From: an uncultured Clostridia bacterium
GTDB taxonomy: Bacteria > Bacillota > Clostridia > TANB77 > CAG-508
NCBI GenBank assembly: GCA_934177725.1
Contig: CAKPPO010000006.1
Location: 1 to 64,000, forward strand
Direction of reading: 5' to 3'
Length of the DNA: 64,000 nucleotides
The position numbers and the translations under genes are program-made. Positions 47,963-56,271 of the stretch are shown here, piece by piece. The notes beneath the pieces were generated by a model that worked only from the letters and a program-made list of their open reading frames with translations, searched no databases and was not told the DNA's origin. How positions within the stretch are numbered: the stretch's first letter is position 1; each line of letters opens with the position of its first letter.

Positions 47963-49663
47963 ATGAGTTATAAAGAAAATTATAAAGATTGGTGTGAAAG
48001 TTCAATTTTTGATGAAGAAACAAAAAAAGAGTTGTTAGAAATATCAAATATCGAAAAAGAAATAGAAGATAGATTTTATAAAGAGTTAGAATTTGGAACA
48101 GCAGGATTAAGAGGAATAATGGGTGCAGGCTTAAACAGAATGAATAAATATACTGTAGGTAAAGCAACTCAAGGATTAGCAAATTTTATAAAAAGTAAAA
48201 ATGGTGAGGAAAGAGGAGTTGCAATTTCATATGATTCAAGAAATAATTCGAAAGAATTTAGTGAAATTGCAGCGCTATGTTTAAACGCAAATGGAATAAA
48301 ATCATATGTATTTGATAGATTATCACCAGTTCCAGAGTTATCTTTTGCTGTAAGAAAATTAAATTGTATAGCAGGAATAATGATAACAGCAAGTCATAAT
48401 CCACCAAAATACAATGGATATAAAGTATATGGAGAAGATGGTGCTCAAATAGTTTCTCCTATTGATAAAGAAATAATGCAAGAAGTAAAAAATATTAAAG
48501 ATTTTGGTGAAGTAAAACAAATTTCCAAAGAAGAAGCAATAAAAGAAAATCTTTATAATGTTATTGGAGAAGAAATACACACTTTATACATAGAAGAAGT
48601 AAAAAAATTATTATTAAATAAAGAAGCAATAAGAAAACAAGAAAATTTGAGTATTGTATATACACCACTACATGGAACAGGAAATATTCCAGTACAAAGT
48701 GTTTTAAAAGAAATAGGTTTTAAAAATGTTCATATTGTTAAAGAACAAGAAATGCCAGATGGAAATTTTCCAACAGTAGATTATCCAAATCCAGAAGATA
48801 AAAAAGCATTTAAATTAGCTTTAGAATTAGCTAAAAAAGTGGAAGCAGAAATTGTGTTAGCAACAGATCCAGATGCAGATAGATTGGGTGTGTTTGTAAA
48901 AAATGAAAATGAATATATTCCTTTAACAGGAAATATGTCAGCTCTTTTAATACTAGAATATATTTTATCTCAAAAGAGTGAAAGAAATATGTTGCCAAAA
49001 AATTCAATTGTTGTAAAAAGTATAGTTTCTTCAACAATGGTAAAACCAATGGTAGATTTTTATAATGTAAAATTAGAAGAAGTATTAACAGGTTTTAAAT
49101 ACATTGGGGAAAAAATTAAAAAATATGAAGAAGATAAGGATTATAATTTTATTTTTGGGTATGAAGAAAGTTATGGATGTTTAGCAGGAACTTATGCGAG
49201 AGATAAAGATGGTATTGCAGCAGTAGCTCTTTTATGCGAAGCGACAGCCTATTATAAAGAAAATGGAATTTCTTTATGGGAACAAATGCAAAATATTTAT
49301 AAAAAATATGGATTTTATAAAGAGGGAGTTAAACAAATTACATTAGAAGGAATAGATGGGGCAGATAAAATAAAAAATATAATGTCTAATTTAAGAGAAA
49401 ACGCACCAAAGAAATTTGGAAATTTCCAAGTAGAAAAAATTAGAGATTACGAAAATCAAACTATTTTGGATTTAAAAATAAATACAATAGAAAAAATAGA
49501 TATGCCAAAATCTAATGTTTTATATTATGTACTTTCAAATGATGCATGGCTTGCAGTTAGACCTTCAGGAACAGAACCTAAAATTAAATATTATATAGGA
49601 GTTAAAGGTAATTCACAAGAAGAAGCGGATAAAATGTTAGAAGAATTAGGAAATAATATATAA
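47963..49663 (+). CDS. Phospho-sugar mutase (PgcA-like)
   Basis: A 566-residue alpha-D-phosphohexomutase. The catalytic phosphoserine loop is GIMITASHNPPKYNGYKVY (about residue 143). The metal loop is LATDPDADRLGVFV (about 305). Sugar-specificity and phosphate-binding loops are FIFGYEESYGC and VRPSGTEPKIKYYIGV. The length and N-terminus (LEFGTAGLRGIMGAGLNRMN) fit bacterial PgcA, interconverting glucose-1- and -6-phosphate (or mannose). Linked behind the UDP-sugar pyrophosphorylase, it would supply its substrate. No ribosome site lies immediately before the ATG. Confidence 0.92.
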   Translation: MSYKENYKDWCESSIFDEETKKELLEISNIEKEIEDRFYKELEFGTAGLRGIMGAGLNRMNKYTVGKATQGLANFIKSKNGEERGVAISYDSRNNSKEFSEIAALCLNANGIKSYVFDRLSPVPELSFAVRKLNCIAGIMITASHNPPKYNGYKVYGEDGAQIVSPIDKEIMQEVKNIKDFGEVKQISKEEAIKENLYNVIGEEIHTLYIEEVKKLLLNKEAIRKQENLSIVYTPLHGTGNIPVQSVLKEIGFKNVHIVKEQEMPDGNFPTVDYPNPEDKKAFKLALELAKKVEAEIVLATDPDADRLGVFVKNENEYIPLTGNMSALLILEYILSQKSERNMLPKNSIVVKSIVSSTMVKPMVDFYNVKLEEVLTGFKYIGEKIKKYEEDKDYNFIFGYEESYGCLAGTYARDKDGIAAVALLCEATAYYKENGISLWEQMQNIYKKYGFYKEGVKQITLEGIDGADKIKNIMSNLRENAPKKFGNFQVEKIRDYENQTILDLKINTIEKIDMPKSNVLYYVLSNDAWLAVRPSGTEPKIKYYIGVKGNSQEEADKMLEELGNNI

Positions 49664-49673
49664 AATAAATATG

Positions 49674-49742
49674 GCGAGCCTTAGATTTTCTTAAAATTTT
49701 CATTTGATAGAAAATCTTAGGCTCGCTTTTTTATTTTAAAAA
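49674..49742 (+). terminator. Strong terminator after the phosphohexomutase
   Basis: GCGAGCCTTAGATTTTCT on the left arm pairs with AGAAAATCTTAGGCTCGC on the right, followed by TTTTTT. It is the longest G/C stem in this part of the window. Confidence 0.95.
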
Positions 49743-49744
49743 TA

Positions 49745-49774
49745 TTGACAAAGTGATATTAAATATGATACTAT
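49745..49774 (+). promoter_or_regulatory. Promoter of hicA-hicB
   Basis: TTGACA (49745-49750) with TACTAT (49769-49774) 18 bases downstream, about 50 bases before hicA. A second TATAAT (49772-49777) would give a long spacer of 21 bases. Confidence 0.65.
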
Positions 49775-49823
49775 AATTATAGTCTTTTAGAGGCATCTAA
49801 TTCTTACGAAAGGAGGAATAAGA

Positions 49824-50052
49824 ATGCCGGATATCAACAAGATTGTACAAAAGATGAAAAGACAGCCAAATGGAATAAGATTTCAAGAATTGGCAAAAGT
49901 ATTAGAATATAATGGATATACAATGAAATCAAAGAGACGGAACATCTCATAGGAATTTTATAAACGCAGCAGGAGATGTTATCACGATTAAGGAAGACAA
50001 CCCTCTAAAAGCTGTTTATGTGAAAGATGTACTTAAAAGAATAGGCGAATAA
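49824..50052 (+). CDS. hicA: HicA-family toxin with +1 frameshift at a CGG codon
   Basis: A HicA-type mRNA-interferase toxin. The zero frame reads MPDINKIVQKMKRQPNGIRF through TMKSKR and would end at TAG 49950-49952. The rest is in the +1 frame: GTSHRNFINAAGDVITIK through LKAVYVKDVLKRIGE, including the conserved G(T)SH catalytic region. The break lies at AGA CGG A (49935-49941): skipping the C gives AGA GGA ACA TCT CAT, encoding R-G-T-S-H. The joined product is 75 residues, a normal length. AGGAGG precedes the ATG. hicB follows 57 bases later. Either the toxin is inactivated by a single-base insertion, or it is made by recoding. Confidence 0.88.
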
Positions 50053-50109
50053 AAGTCTATTCTTTGAGTATAATTATTAATAAATAAAAGGAATAAGGAG
50101 GTACCTTTT

Positions 50110-50457
50110 ATGAAAAAAGTAAAAGACTATATGAAGTTACCATATAATTATATTATTCAACATGTAGAAGATGAAAGTGGAAAGTACTATTATGCAAAAG
50201 TATTAGAACTAGATGGATGCCAAAGTACAGGTGAAACATTTGAAGAAGCATATAATAATTTAAAAGAGGCTATGGAAGGATGGATAGAGACAAAAATAGA
50301 AAATGGTTTTGAAATTCCAATGCCAGTAGGATACGAAGATTTTAGTGGAAAATTTATAGTGAGGATACCAAAGTCATTACATTATAAATTAACTATAGAA
50401 GCAAAACAAGAAGGAATATCATTAAATCAATATGCATTATATAAATTGAGTCATTAG
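50110..50457 (+). CDS. hicB: HicB-family antitoxin
   Basis: A 115-residue antitoxin. The HicB fold motif GKYYYAKVLELDGCQSTGETFEEAYNN lies within residues 24-52, followed by a C-terminal ribbon-helix-helix-type DNA-binding region (FIVRIPKSLHYKLTIEA, then ISLNQYALYKLSH). AAGGAGG precedes the ATG. Antitoxins of this type bind HicA and repress the operon. The gene is intact, while the toxin gene upstream is in two frames; the pair is followed by a shared hairpin with ttcA. Confidence 0.93.
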   Translation: MKKVKDYMKLPYNYIIQHVEDESGKYYYAKVLELDGCQSTGETFEEAYNNLKEAMEGWIETKIENGFEIPMPVGYEDFSGKFIVRIPKSLHYKLTIEAKQEGISLNQYALYKLSH

Positions 50458-50476
50458 GCTTTCACATAAAATATAA

Positions 50477-50516
50477 GTAGAAAGTAGTTTATCAAAACTG
50501 ATAAACTACTTTCTAC
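50477..50516. terminator. 18-bp hairpin between hicB and ttcA
   Basis: GTAGAAAGTAGTTTATCA (50477-50494) pairs perfectly with the inverted copy ending at 50516, across an AAAC loop. It touches the last base of the ttcA stop and probably ends both converging genes. Confidence 0.8.
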
Positions 50517-51226
50517 TATTCATGCCATCCTTTTAAATGATTTCTTTTAATAACTCCAAGTAAATTTGCTCTACACATAGGGATATCCATATTTAAATTA
50601 TTTAATAAATTTTTCATATATTCTCTTTTTGAAACACCATCCATAGGACAAGCCTTTTTCATTACCTCGATATTCTCTCTTTTAACAAATTTTCTAATTT
50701 CCTTTTCTGGTGTATAAATTAAAGGTCTAATAACTGTTATTTTAGATCTATCCATATAAGATGTAGGTCCAAATGTAGAGAAAGATCCAGTTAATAACAA
50801 ATTCATTAAAAATGTTTCTAATGCATCATCTTCATTATGGCCTAAAGCAATTTTATTACAACCTTCTCTAACTGCAACTGAATTTAAAATACCTCTTCTA
50901 ATATTTGCACATAAAGAACAAGGTCTTTTTTCTTCTCTTATATCAAATACAATTTGCTTAATATCGCTGTTTTCTATAATTAATGGAACACCAATATCAT
51001 CACATACTTTTTGTAAAAAATCACAATTAAAAAATTCAAATCCAGGATTTACACTAACTGCAATTATCTCAAAGTCTTTATCAAAATAAGTTTGAAGTTG
51101 TTTTAATCCCATAAGCATTGTTATTGAATCTTTTCCACCAGATAAGCATACAGCAATTTTATCGCCATCTTGAATCATATCATACGCACGGATTGCTTTT
51201 CTAATATAACTTAATATCTTTTGCAT
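50516..51226 (-). CDS. ttcA: TtcA-like tRNA 2-thiocytidine synthetase/ATP-pyrophosphatase
   Basis: A 236-residue PP-loop ATPase. The P-loop is AVCLSGGKDSITMLMGL. A CxxC motif is in RPCSLCANIRRGILN; the cluster-related third Cys lies in KACPMDG. The GHNEDDALETFLMNLL segment is the family's Mg site. TtcA uses a [4Fe-4S] cluster to thiolate C32 of certain tRNAs. Length is shorter than the enterobacterial protein but normal for clostridial members, where a role in Arg and Ser tRNAs is likely. It is adjacent to tRNA-Arg and tadA, both related to tRNA decoding. Confidence 0.87.
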   Translation of the reverse strand: MQKILSYIRKAIRAYDMIQDGDKIAVCLSGGKDSITMLMGLKQLQTYFDKDFEIIAVSVNPGFEFFNCDFLQKVCDDIGVPLIIENSDIKQIVFDIREEKRPCSLCANIRRGILNSVAVREGCNKIALGHNEDDALETFLMNLLLTGSFSTFGPTSYMDRSKITVIRPLIYTPEKEIRKFVKRENIEVMKKACPMDGVSKREYMKNLLNNLNMDIPMCRANLLGVIKRNHLKGWHE

Positions 51227-51333
51227 AATAATTTTCCTCTCCTTACTTTATTTAAAAGTGCATATATTAATAAAAATAAATTATTTTTTCCTAAAAACAG
51301 AACAATTATAACACAAAAATAGTAAAAATCCAA

Positions 51334-51362
51334 TTGCTTTTTTAAATAAATTATAGTAAAAT
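51334..51362 (+). promoter_or_regulatory. Promoter of tRNA-Arg-tadA
   Basis: TTGCTT (51334-51339), 17 bases, TAAAAT (51357-51362), 12 bases before the tRNA. Confidence 0.7.
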
Positions 51363-51374
51363 AGTAAAGTAAAT

Positions 51375-51451
51375 GTTCCAGTAGCTCAGTAGGATAGAGC
51401 GACAGTTTCCTAAACTGCAGGTCGGGGGTTCGATTCCCTTCTGGAACACCA
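51375..51451 (+). tRNA. tRNA-Arg (anticodon CCU)
   Basis: GTTCCAG pairs with CTGGAAC. The anticodon loop TTCCTAA gives CCT, which reads AGG. The D arm, the T arm (GGGGGTTCGATTCCCTT) and encoded CCA are all present. It is 77 bases long and lies 51 bases before tadA, so the two may share a transcript. Confidence 0.96.
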
Positions 51452-51502
51452 TTTTTATGTAGTAGGAATTTCTATTTTATTTGGCTTAAATGGAGGTAAC
51501 AT

Positions 51503-51958
51503 ATGCCAGAAAAATTTATGAAAGAAGCTATAAAAGAGGCAAAAAAAGCATATGAAAAAGATGAGGTGCCAGTAGGAGCAGTAATTGTAAAAGACGGAAA
51601 AATAATAGCAAGAGCACATAATTTAAAAGAAAAAAAAATAGATACAACATGTCATGCCGAAATTTTAGCAATAAAAAAAGCAAGTAAAAAATTAAATAGT
51701 TGGCGTTTAGAAAATTGCGAAATGTATGTAACACTAGAACCTTGTTCTATGTGTGCAGGTGCGTTAATTCAATCCAGAATAAAAAAAGTATATATAGGTA
51801 CTATGGATTATAAAACTGGGGCATGTGGAAGTGTTTTTAATTTATTAGAAGATTATACTTTTAATCATAAAGTAGAATGTGAAACAGGAATTTTAAAAGA
51901 AGAGTGTGAAAAAATTTTACAAGATTTTTTTAAAGAATTAAGAAAAAAGAAAAAATAA
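51503..51958 (+). CDS. tadA: tRNA-specific adenosine deaminase TadA
   Basis: A 151-residue deaminase that converts A34 of tRNA-Arg(ACG) to inosine. The zinc site includes TCHAEILAI and VTLEPCSMCAGA (H/C-A-E and PCxxC motifs). GGAGG precedes the ATG. TadA lets a single Arg tRNA read CGU, CGC and CGA, but not CGG, which needs tRNA-Arg(CCG) (not seen here). Placement with tRNA-Arg(CCU) and next to ttcA groups arginine-decoding functions. Confidence 0.96.
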   Translation: MPEKFMKEAIKEAKKAYEKDEVPVGAVIVKDGKIIARAHNLKEKKIDTTCHAEILAIKKASKKLNSWRLENCEMYVTLEPCSMCAGALIQSRIKKVYIGTMDYKTGACGSVFNLLEDYTFNHKVECETGILKEECEKILQDFFKELRKKKK

Positions 51959-51998
51959 TATATCATAAGTGGACAACTTATGAATATATATAAATAAA

Positions 51999-52024
51999 AA
52001 ACAGCTCTATTAATAGAGCTGTTT
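51999..52024 (-). terminator. Terminator shared by tadA and the 46-residue gene
   Basis: AAACAGCTCTAT (51999-52010) pairs with ATAGAGCTGTTT (52013-52024). On the minus strand it is followed by T residues, so it mainly ends the small gene at 52032-52172. Confidence 0.85.
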
Positions 52025-52031
52025 GGAGGAC

Positions 52032-52172
52032 TTATACTGTTCTTCTCCATTTACGTTTCTGCTTTTCAGCTACATAAGTATTTTGCCGTTTAGTATCAAC
52101 TATTCTTTTATTAGAGATAGGTGAAATAGGTAAAAATGGATTAACAGGGTGTCTACGCATTTGTCTATTCAT
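52032..52172 (-). CDS. 46-residue basic small protein, carrying a CGG codon
   Basis: Reads MNRQMRRHPVNPFLPISPIS, then NKRIVDTKRQNTYVAEKQKR and KWRRTV. A perfect AGGAGG lies before the ATG. A promoter (52228-52200) and a minus-strand terminator flank the gene, so expression is well supported although the ORF is short. Arg29 is encoded by CGG (52088-52086 region); a +1 shift there would give TKGKILM and a stop. The zero-frame version has a long basic tail that suits nucleic-acid binding. No family is recognised. Confidence 0.7.
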   Translation of the reverse strand: MNRQMRRHPVNPFLPISPISNKRIVDTKRQNTYVAEKQKRKWRRTV

Positions 52173-52199
52173 ACAAATACCTCCTAAATATTTTTAAGC

Positions 52200-52228
52200 A
52201 TTATAACACCTATTTGTATGAAAGGCAA
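52200..52228 (-). promoter_or_regulatory. Promoter of the 46-residue gene
   Basis: On the minus strand TTGCCT (52228-52223), 17 bases, TATAAT (52205-52200), about 28 bases before the ATG. Confidence 0.8.
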
Positions 52229-52258
52229 TAAAACTAAAGAAAATGTGAGGTAATTAAT

Positions 52259-53011
52259 TTGGGAGAAAATAGAAAAAAGGAAATAATAAAAGCTTTTATT
52301 GCTATAACATGTATTATATTAGTTATAATAGTAGTAGCTTTAATTAATTTTAAATACAATGTTGAGGGTGAAACAAATATGCCTTTTACACTTTCAAAAA
52401 TAACAATTGTTAGCACAGCAGAAGGTGTTGAAAATGAAGGAACAGAAGAAAAATGGAATTTATCAATTTTTCAAAATAATGATGTATACTTTTCAATAGA
52501 AAAAAATGAAAATAATAAAGAAGATGAAATAATACAAAGTATTTCAATAGAAAATATACAAGTAACAAAAGCACCAAATATTGGAGAAATTAAAACATAT
52601 ATGCCAAATAGCTCAGAAGGAAGAACTTTTGCAATGAAAGATGAATATGTAGTTCCAGAAGGAAAATTAACATTTAAAGGAGCTAGCAAAAGTAATTCTA
52701 AAACATTAGAAATAGGAAACCAAGGGGGAACAGCAGTAGTAAGGTTTGCAAACACAGGTCTTGGAAAATATATTTCTGATGAAGATGAAGAAATAGTTCA
52801 TAATGGTAGTTTAATTTCTAAAACAGAAGCAAAAGATGAAGACTTAGAATTTACAGTAACTTTTGATTTTATAATAAATTTAAGAGATAAAAGTTATGTA
52901 TCAAAAATTTCTTTAACAATGCCTTGTTCTGAAAATTTAATAGAAGAAGGTACTAGTAGCAAAGAAATAAAAGATAAGTTTGTTTTTAAAAGATTAGTAA
53001 ATAAAGAATAG
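52259..53011 (+). CDS. Unrecognised membrane-anchored protein
   Basis: A 250-residue protein with a single N-terminal membrane segment (IKAFIAITCIILVIIVVALI, residues 9-28) and a predicted extracellular beta-rich domain (MPFTLSKITIVSTAEGVE, NLSIFQNNDVYFSIEKN, GEIKTYMPNSSEGRTFAM, GTAVVRFANTG). The start is TTG at 52259, preceded by GAGGT. I do not recognise the family, though the pattern of TTG start and anchored domain recurs in Clostridia. It is followed by the SRP RNA gene. Confidence 0.7.
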   Translation: MGENRKKEIIKAFIAITCIILVIIVVALINFKYNVEGETNMPFTLSKITIVSTAEGVENEGTEEKWNLSIFQNNDVYFSIEKNENNKEDEIIQSISIENIQVTKAPNIGEIKTYMPNSSEGRTFAMKDEYVVPEGKLTFKGASKSNSKTLEIGNQGGTAVVRFANTGLGKYISDEDEEIVHNGSLISKTEAKDEDLEFTVTFDFIINLRDKSYVSKISLTMPCSENLIEEGTSSKEIKDKFVFKRLVNKE

Positions 53012-53057
53012 TATTTTAAAATAAAAAGTACATAGTAGAAAATTAGATAAAAAACAC

Positions 53058-53086
53058 TTGTCAACAATGTAAAATAAGTATATAAT
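53058..53086 (+). promoter_or_regulatory. Promoter of the SRP RNA
   Basis: TTGTCA (53058-53063), 17 bases, TATAAT (53081-53086). The predicted start is about 53091-53093, where the terminal helix of the RNA begins. Confidence 0.85.
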
Positions 53087-53090
53087 ACAA

Positions 53091-53242
53091 AAGGTATAAG
53101 AATTAAATTCGTTTTTGTATGGAGGATATTCAATGTAAGCCTATGAATCTTGTCAGGTCCGGAAGGAAGCAGCAATAAGTAGTCACTTATGTGTGAAATA
53201 TCTTCCATAGAGAAACGAAAATAAAAATTCTTATACCTTTTT
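53091..53242 (+). ncRNA. ffs: Signal recognition particle RNA (4.5S/scRNA) with extended terminal helix
   Basis: The conserved SRP loop AGGTCCGGAAGGAAGCAGC (53155-53173) and the flanking stem (ATGGAGGATATT with AATATCTTCCAT) identify the RNA. A further helix closes it: AAGGTATAAGAATT at the predicted 5' end pairs with AATTCTTATACCTT (53226-53239), followed by T residues, so the closing stem may double as the terminator. It lies directly before dnaX-ybaB-recR, the common Firmicutes position. Confidence 0.93.
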
Positions 53243-53334
53243 AAAAATTAAAACAGATGTGGTAGAATTTAGAATTTCTAAAAGTTTTGTTAAACAGAAA
53301 TTCTTTGCTATAGTCTTTTATAGGGGTGAAAAAG

Positions 53335-54978
53335 ATGGCATATACAGCATTATATAGAAAATTCAGACCAACAACATTTGAAGAAATGGTAGGTCAAGAA
53401 CATATAACTAAAACATTAAGAAATCAAATTATTGCAGGAAGAGTTGGACATGCTTATTTATTAAATGGAGGTAGAGGAACAGGAAAAACATCTACAGCCA
53501 AAATTTTAGCTAGAGCAATAAATTGCTTAAATCCTAAGGATGGGGAACCATGTAATGAATGTGAAATTTGCAAAGAAGCCTTAAATGGTAGCTTAACAGA
53601 TATAGTTGAAATGGATGCTGCGTCAAACAATAGTGTAGAAGACATTAGACAAATACGTGACGAAGTAAATTTTTTACCAACCAAAGCAAAATATAGAGTA
53701 TATATTATAGATGAGGTTCATATGCTTTCAACAGGAGCTTTTAATGCACTTTTGAAAACACTAGAAGAACCACCAGAACATGTAAAATTTATTTTAGCAA
53801 CAACAGAACCACAAAAAATACCAGCAACAATACTTTCAAGATGTCAACGTTTTGATTTCAAAAAAATATCAGAAGAAGATATAGAAAAAAGATTAAAAAT
53901 AGTTTGCAAAGAAAGTAATATAGAAATTACAGAAGAAGCACTTAAAGTAATAGCATTTTTAGCAGAAGGTGCTATGAGGGATGCATTAAGTATATTAGAA
54001 AGATGTATTCAAGATGGCGATTCAAAAATTGATGAAGAAAAAGTAAAAGATTTAGTAGGAATACCAAAATTAACATATATTTATCAAATAACAAAAGCAA
54101 TAATAGAATATAATTCAGAAGAAGCGCTAAATGCTATAGAAGAAGTTATTAAAGAGGGGAAAGATTTAACAAATTTATTGTGGGAAACAATAAGATATGT
54201 AAGAGACATTTTAATATATAAAACAAGTAAAAATACATCTATTTATAATAAAGAAGAAATAGAAAAAATAAATGAATTATCTACAAAAGTTGAAAAAGAT
54301 AGATTGTTAAATATAATTTATGAACTTTCAAATTTAGAAAATGAAATGAAGTGGTCTACACAAAAAACAATTTTGTTCCAAGTAGGAATTTTAAAGTTAT
54401 GTGCAGGTGAAGTAAGCAGTATTTCAGGAAATGTAGATAATTCACAAATTAATGAATTGAAAAATAAAATAGCAGCATTAGAAAGTCAAATAAGGCAAAT
54501 TACAAGTGGAAGTATCCACATAAAATCACAAAATGTGGATAACACTCCTAAATATTCCGTAAATTATGAAAATAAAAAAGAGGAAAAAGTATTAGACACA
54601 CAAAAAGAGGTAAAACCAAGTTATAATATTAAGGCAGGAAGCGGAATTAAGGCATGGCCAGAAATTGTTGCAAATTTAAAACAAGAGGGAAAAATAATGT
54701 TATATACAAATTTAATGAATTCTAATGCAGAAGAATTAAATGATATGACAATAGGAATTTCATTCCCTAGAGGTTTGACTCCATTTGGTAAAACAATTCT
54801 AGAAAAAAGCGAAAATGTTCAAGAGCTTGAAAAGAGAATTTCTGTGCAATATGGAAAGCCGATGAGAGTAAAATATATACAAGATAATCAAGAAAGTAAA
54901 AAGGAAGAAAAACCACAGGCAAGTGAATTTGAATCATTAGCACATGATATGGATTTACCTTTTAATATCATAGATTAA
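53335..54978 (+). CDS. dnaX: DNA polymerase III subunits gamma/tau
   Basis: The 547-residue clamp-loader ATPase. It begins MAYTALYRKFRPTTFEEMVGQ. Walker A is LNGGRGTGKTSTAKILARAI. The zinc finger has Cys in INCLNPKDGEPCNECEICKE. Walker B region is VYIIDEVHMLSTGAFNALLK and the SRC motif ATILSRCQRFDFKK. The C-terminal tau part is short. The start is the ATG at 53335 following GGGGTG; the GTG at 53326 overlaps that ribosome site. No slippery -1 signal for a separate gamma product was convincing. Confidence 0.96.
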   Translation: MAYTALYRKFRPTTFEEMVGQEHITKTLRNQIIAGRVGHAYLLNGGRGTGKTSTAKILARAINCLNPKDGEPCNECEICKEALNGSLTDIVEMDAASNNSVEDIRQIRDEVNFLPTKAKYRVYIIDEVHMLSTGAFNALLKTLEEPPEHVKFILATTEPQKIPATILSRCQRFDFKKISEEDIEKRLKIVCKESNIEITEEALKVIAFLAEGAMRDALSILERCIQDGDSKIDEEKVKDLVGIPKLTYIYQITKAIIEYNSEEALNAIEEVIKEGKDLTNLLWETIRYVRDILIYKTSKNTSIYNKEEIEKINELSTKVEKDRLLNIIYELSNLENEMKWSTQKTILFQVGILKLCAGEVSSISGNVDNSQINELKNKIAALESQIRQITSGSIHIKSQNVDNTPKYSVNYENKKEEKVLDTQKEVKPSYNIKAGSGIKAWPEIVANLKQEGKIMLYTNLMNSNAEELNDMTIGISFPRGLTPFGKTILEKSENVQELEKRISVQYGKPMRVKYIQDNQESKKEEKPQASEFESLAHDMDLPFNIID

Positions 54979-55039
54979 AGAATAAAAGTTTATAGGTAAC
55001 TTTTAAAACCTAAATATTATTATACAAGGAGAGAATACA

Positions 55040-55384
55040 ATGTCAAAAAGAGGAGGATTCCCAGGAGGTATGGGAGGATTTGGAGGAATGAATCTAAATC
55101 AATTAATGAAAGAAGCAAAAAAAATGCAAGCTGATATGGAAAAATCACAAGAAGAATTAGGAGCAAAAGAATTTGAAGCAACAGCAGGCGGCGGAGCAGT
55201 TTCAGTTAAAGTATCAGGAAATAAAGAAATAAAAGAAATAAATATAAAAAAAGAAGTAGTAGATCCAGATGATGTAGAAATGTTACAAGATTTAATTTTA
55301 ACATGTGTAAATGAAGCTTTAAGAAAAGTAGATAGTGCACAAGCAGCAAGTTTAGGTAAATACAATATTCCTGGATTAATGTAA
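55040..55384 (+). CDS. YbaB/EbfC nucleoid-associated protein
   Basis: A 114-residue DNA-binding protein with a Gly/Met-rich N-terminus ([20 protein letters not shown]), [21 protein letters not shown], and the family core [21 protein letters not shown] with [24 protein letters not shown] precedes the ATG. dnaX-ybaB-recR is a conserved gene order and the proteins are likely co-expressed. Confidence 0.95.
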   Translation: MSKRGGFPGGMGGFGGMNLNQLMKEAKKMQADMEKSQEELGAKEFEATAGGGAVSVKVSGNKEIKEINIKKEVVDPDDVEMLQDLILTCVNEALRKVDSAQAASLGKYNIPGLM

Positions 55385-55404
55385 TTAAAAGAGGAGTATA
55401 AAAC

Positions 55405-56004
55405 ATGTCATATTATTCACCATCAATTGAAAAATTAATTGAAGCATTTGAAAGATTACCTAGTATAGGAAATAAAACAGCTGCAAGACTTGCATTTTAT
55501 ATGCTAGATAGATCTGAAGAAGAAGTAAATGAATTTGTTTCAGCAATTGTAAATGCAAAAAAGAATTTGAAATATTGTTCAAAATGCTTTAATATATCAG
55601 ATACAGATCCATGTAATATTTGCGGAAATCCTAAAAGGGACCCAAGTACTATATGTGTTGTAGAAGATGTAAAAGATGTAATTGCAATGGAAAGAACACA
55701 TGAATTTAAAGGTTTATATCATGTATTACATGGCTCAATTTCACCAATGAATGGAATAGGACCAGACGATATAAAAATAAAAGAACTTTTATCAAGACTT
55801 ATGGAAGGTGAAGTTAAAGAAATTATTTTAGCTACAAATCCTAGAGTTGAAGGTGAAGCGACTGCAATGTATATTTCAAAACTAGTAAAGCCATTAGGAG
55901 TAAAAGTTACTAGAATAGCACATGGAATTCCTGTAGGTGGAGACTTGGAATATACAGATGAAGTAACATTAAGCAAAGCATTAGAAGGAAGAAGAGAATT
56001 ATAA
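55405..56004 (+). CDS. recR: Recombination protein RecR
   Basis: A 199-residue protein which with RecF and RecO loads RecA. The HhH region is [22 protein letters not shown]. The zinc finger is [20 protein letters not shown]. The TOPRIM domain is [16 protein letters not shown]. The C-terminal [19 protein letters not shown] is diagnostic. AGAGGAG precedes the ATG. The 267-base spacer after it is AT-rich with no gene that I can support. Confidence 0.97.
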   Translation: MSYYSPSIEKLIEAFERLPSIGNKTAARLAFYMLDRSEEEVNEFVSAIVNAKKNLKYCSKCFNISDTDPCNICGNPKRDPSTICVVEDVKDVIAMERTHEFKGLYHVLHGSISPMNGIGPDDIKIKELLSRLMEGEVKEIILATNPRVEGEATAMYISKLVKPLGVKVTRIAHGIPVGGDLEYTDEVTLSKALEGRREL

Positions 56005-56271
56005 AATAAAAAAGAAAATTATACTAGGGAGACTTTAGTAAAGACTAAATAGTTTTTATTAAAGTTTTTTTCTTTGTAAAAAAGTAAATAAAATGTAAAG
56101 AAAATGTAAAATAATAAAATAAAAAGTCGAAACTGGACATTCCGTAAATAATTGTAATCTTATAAATATTATAGGAAAAAATAACCTGTTTACTTAGGTT
56201 TTATTGCATAGTAAAATATAAATATATAAGATTAATAAATTGTTTTAATAAGTAAGTGAAAGGTGATAAGT

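Noticed and set aside
54565..54590. A-run in dnaX as a -1 slippery site for gamma
   Set aside because: The A-run is not in the X XXY YYZ phase and no following stem-loop was seen.
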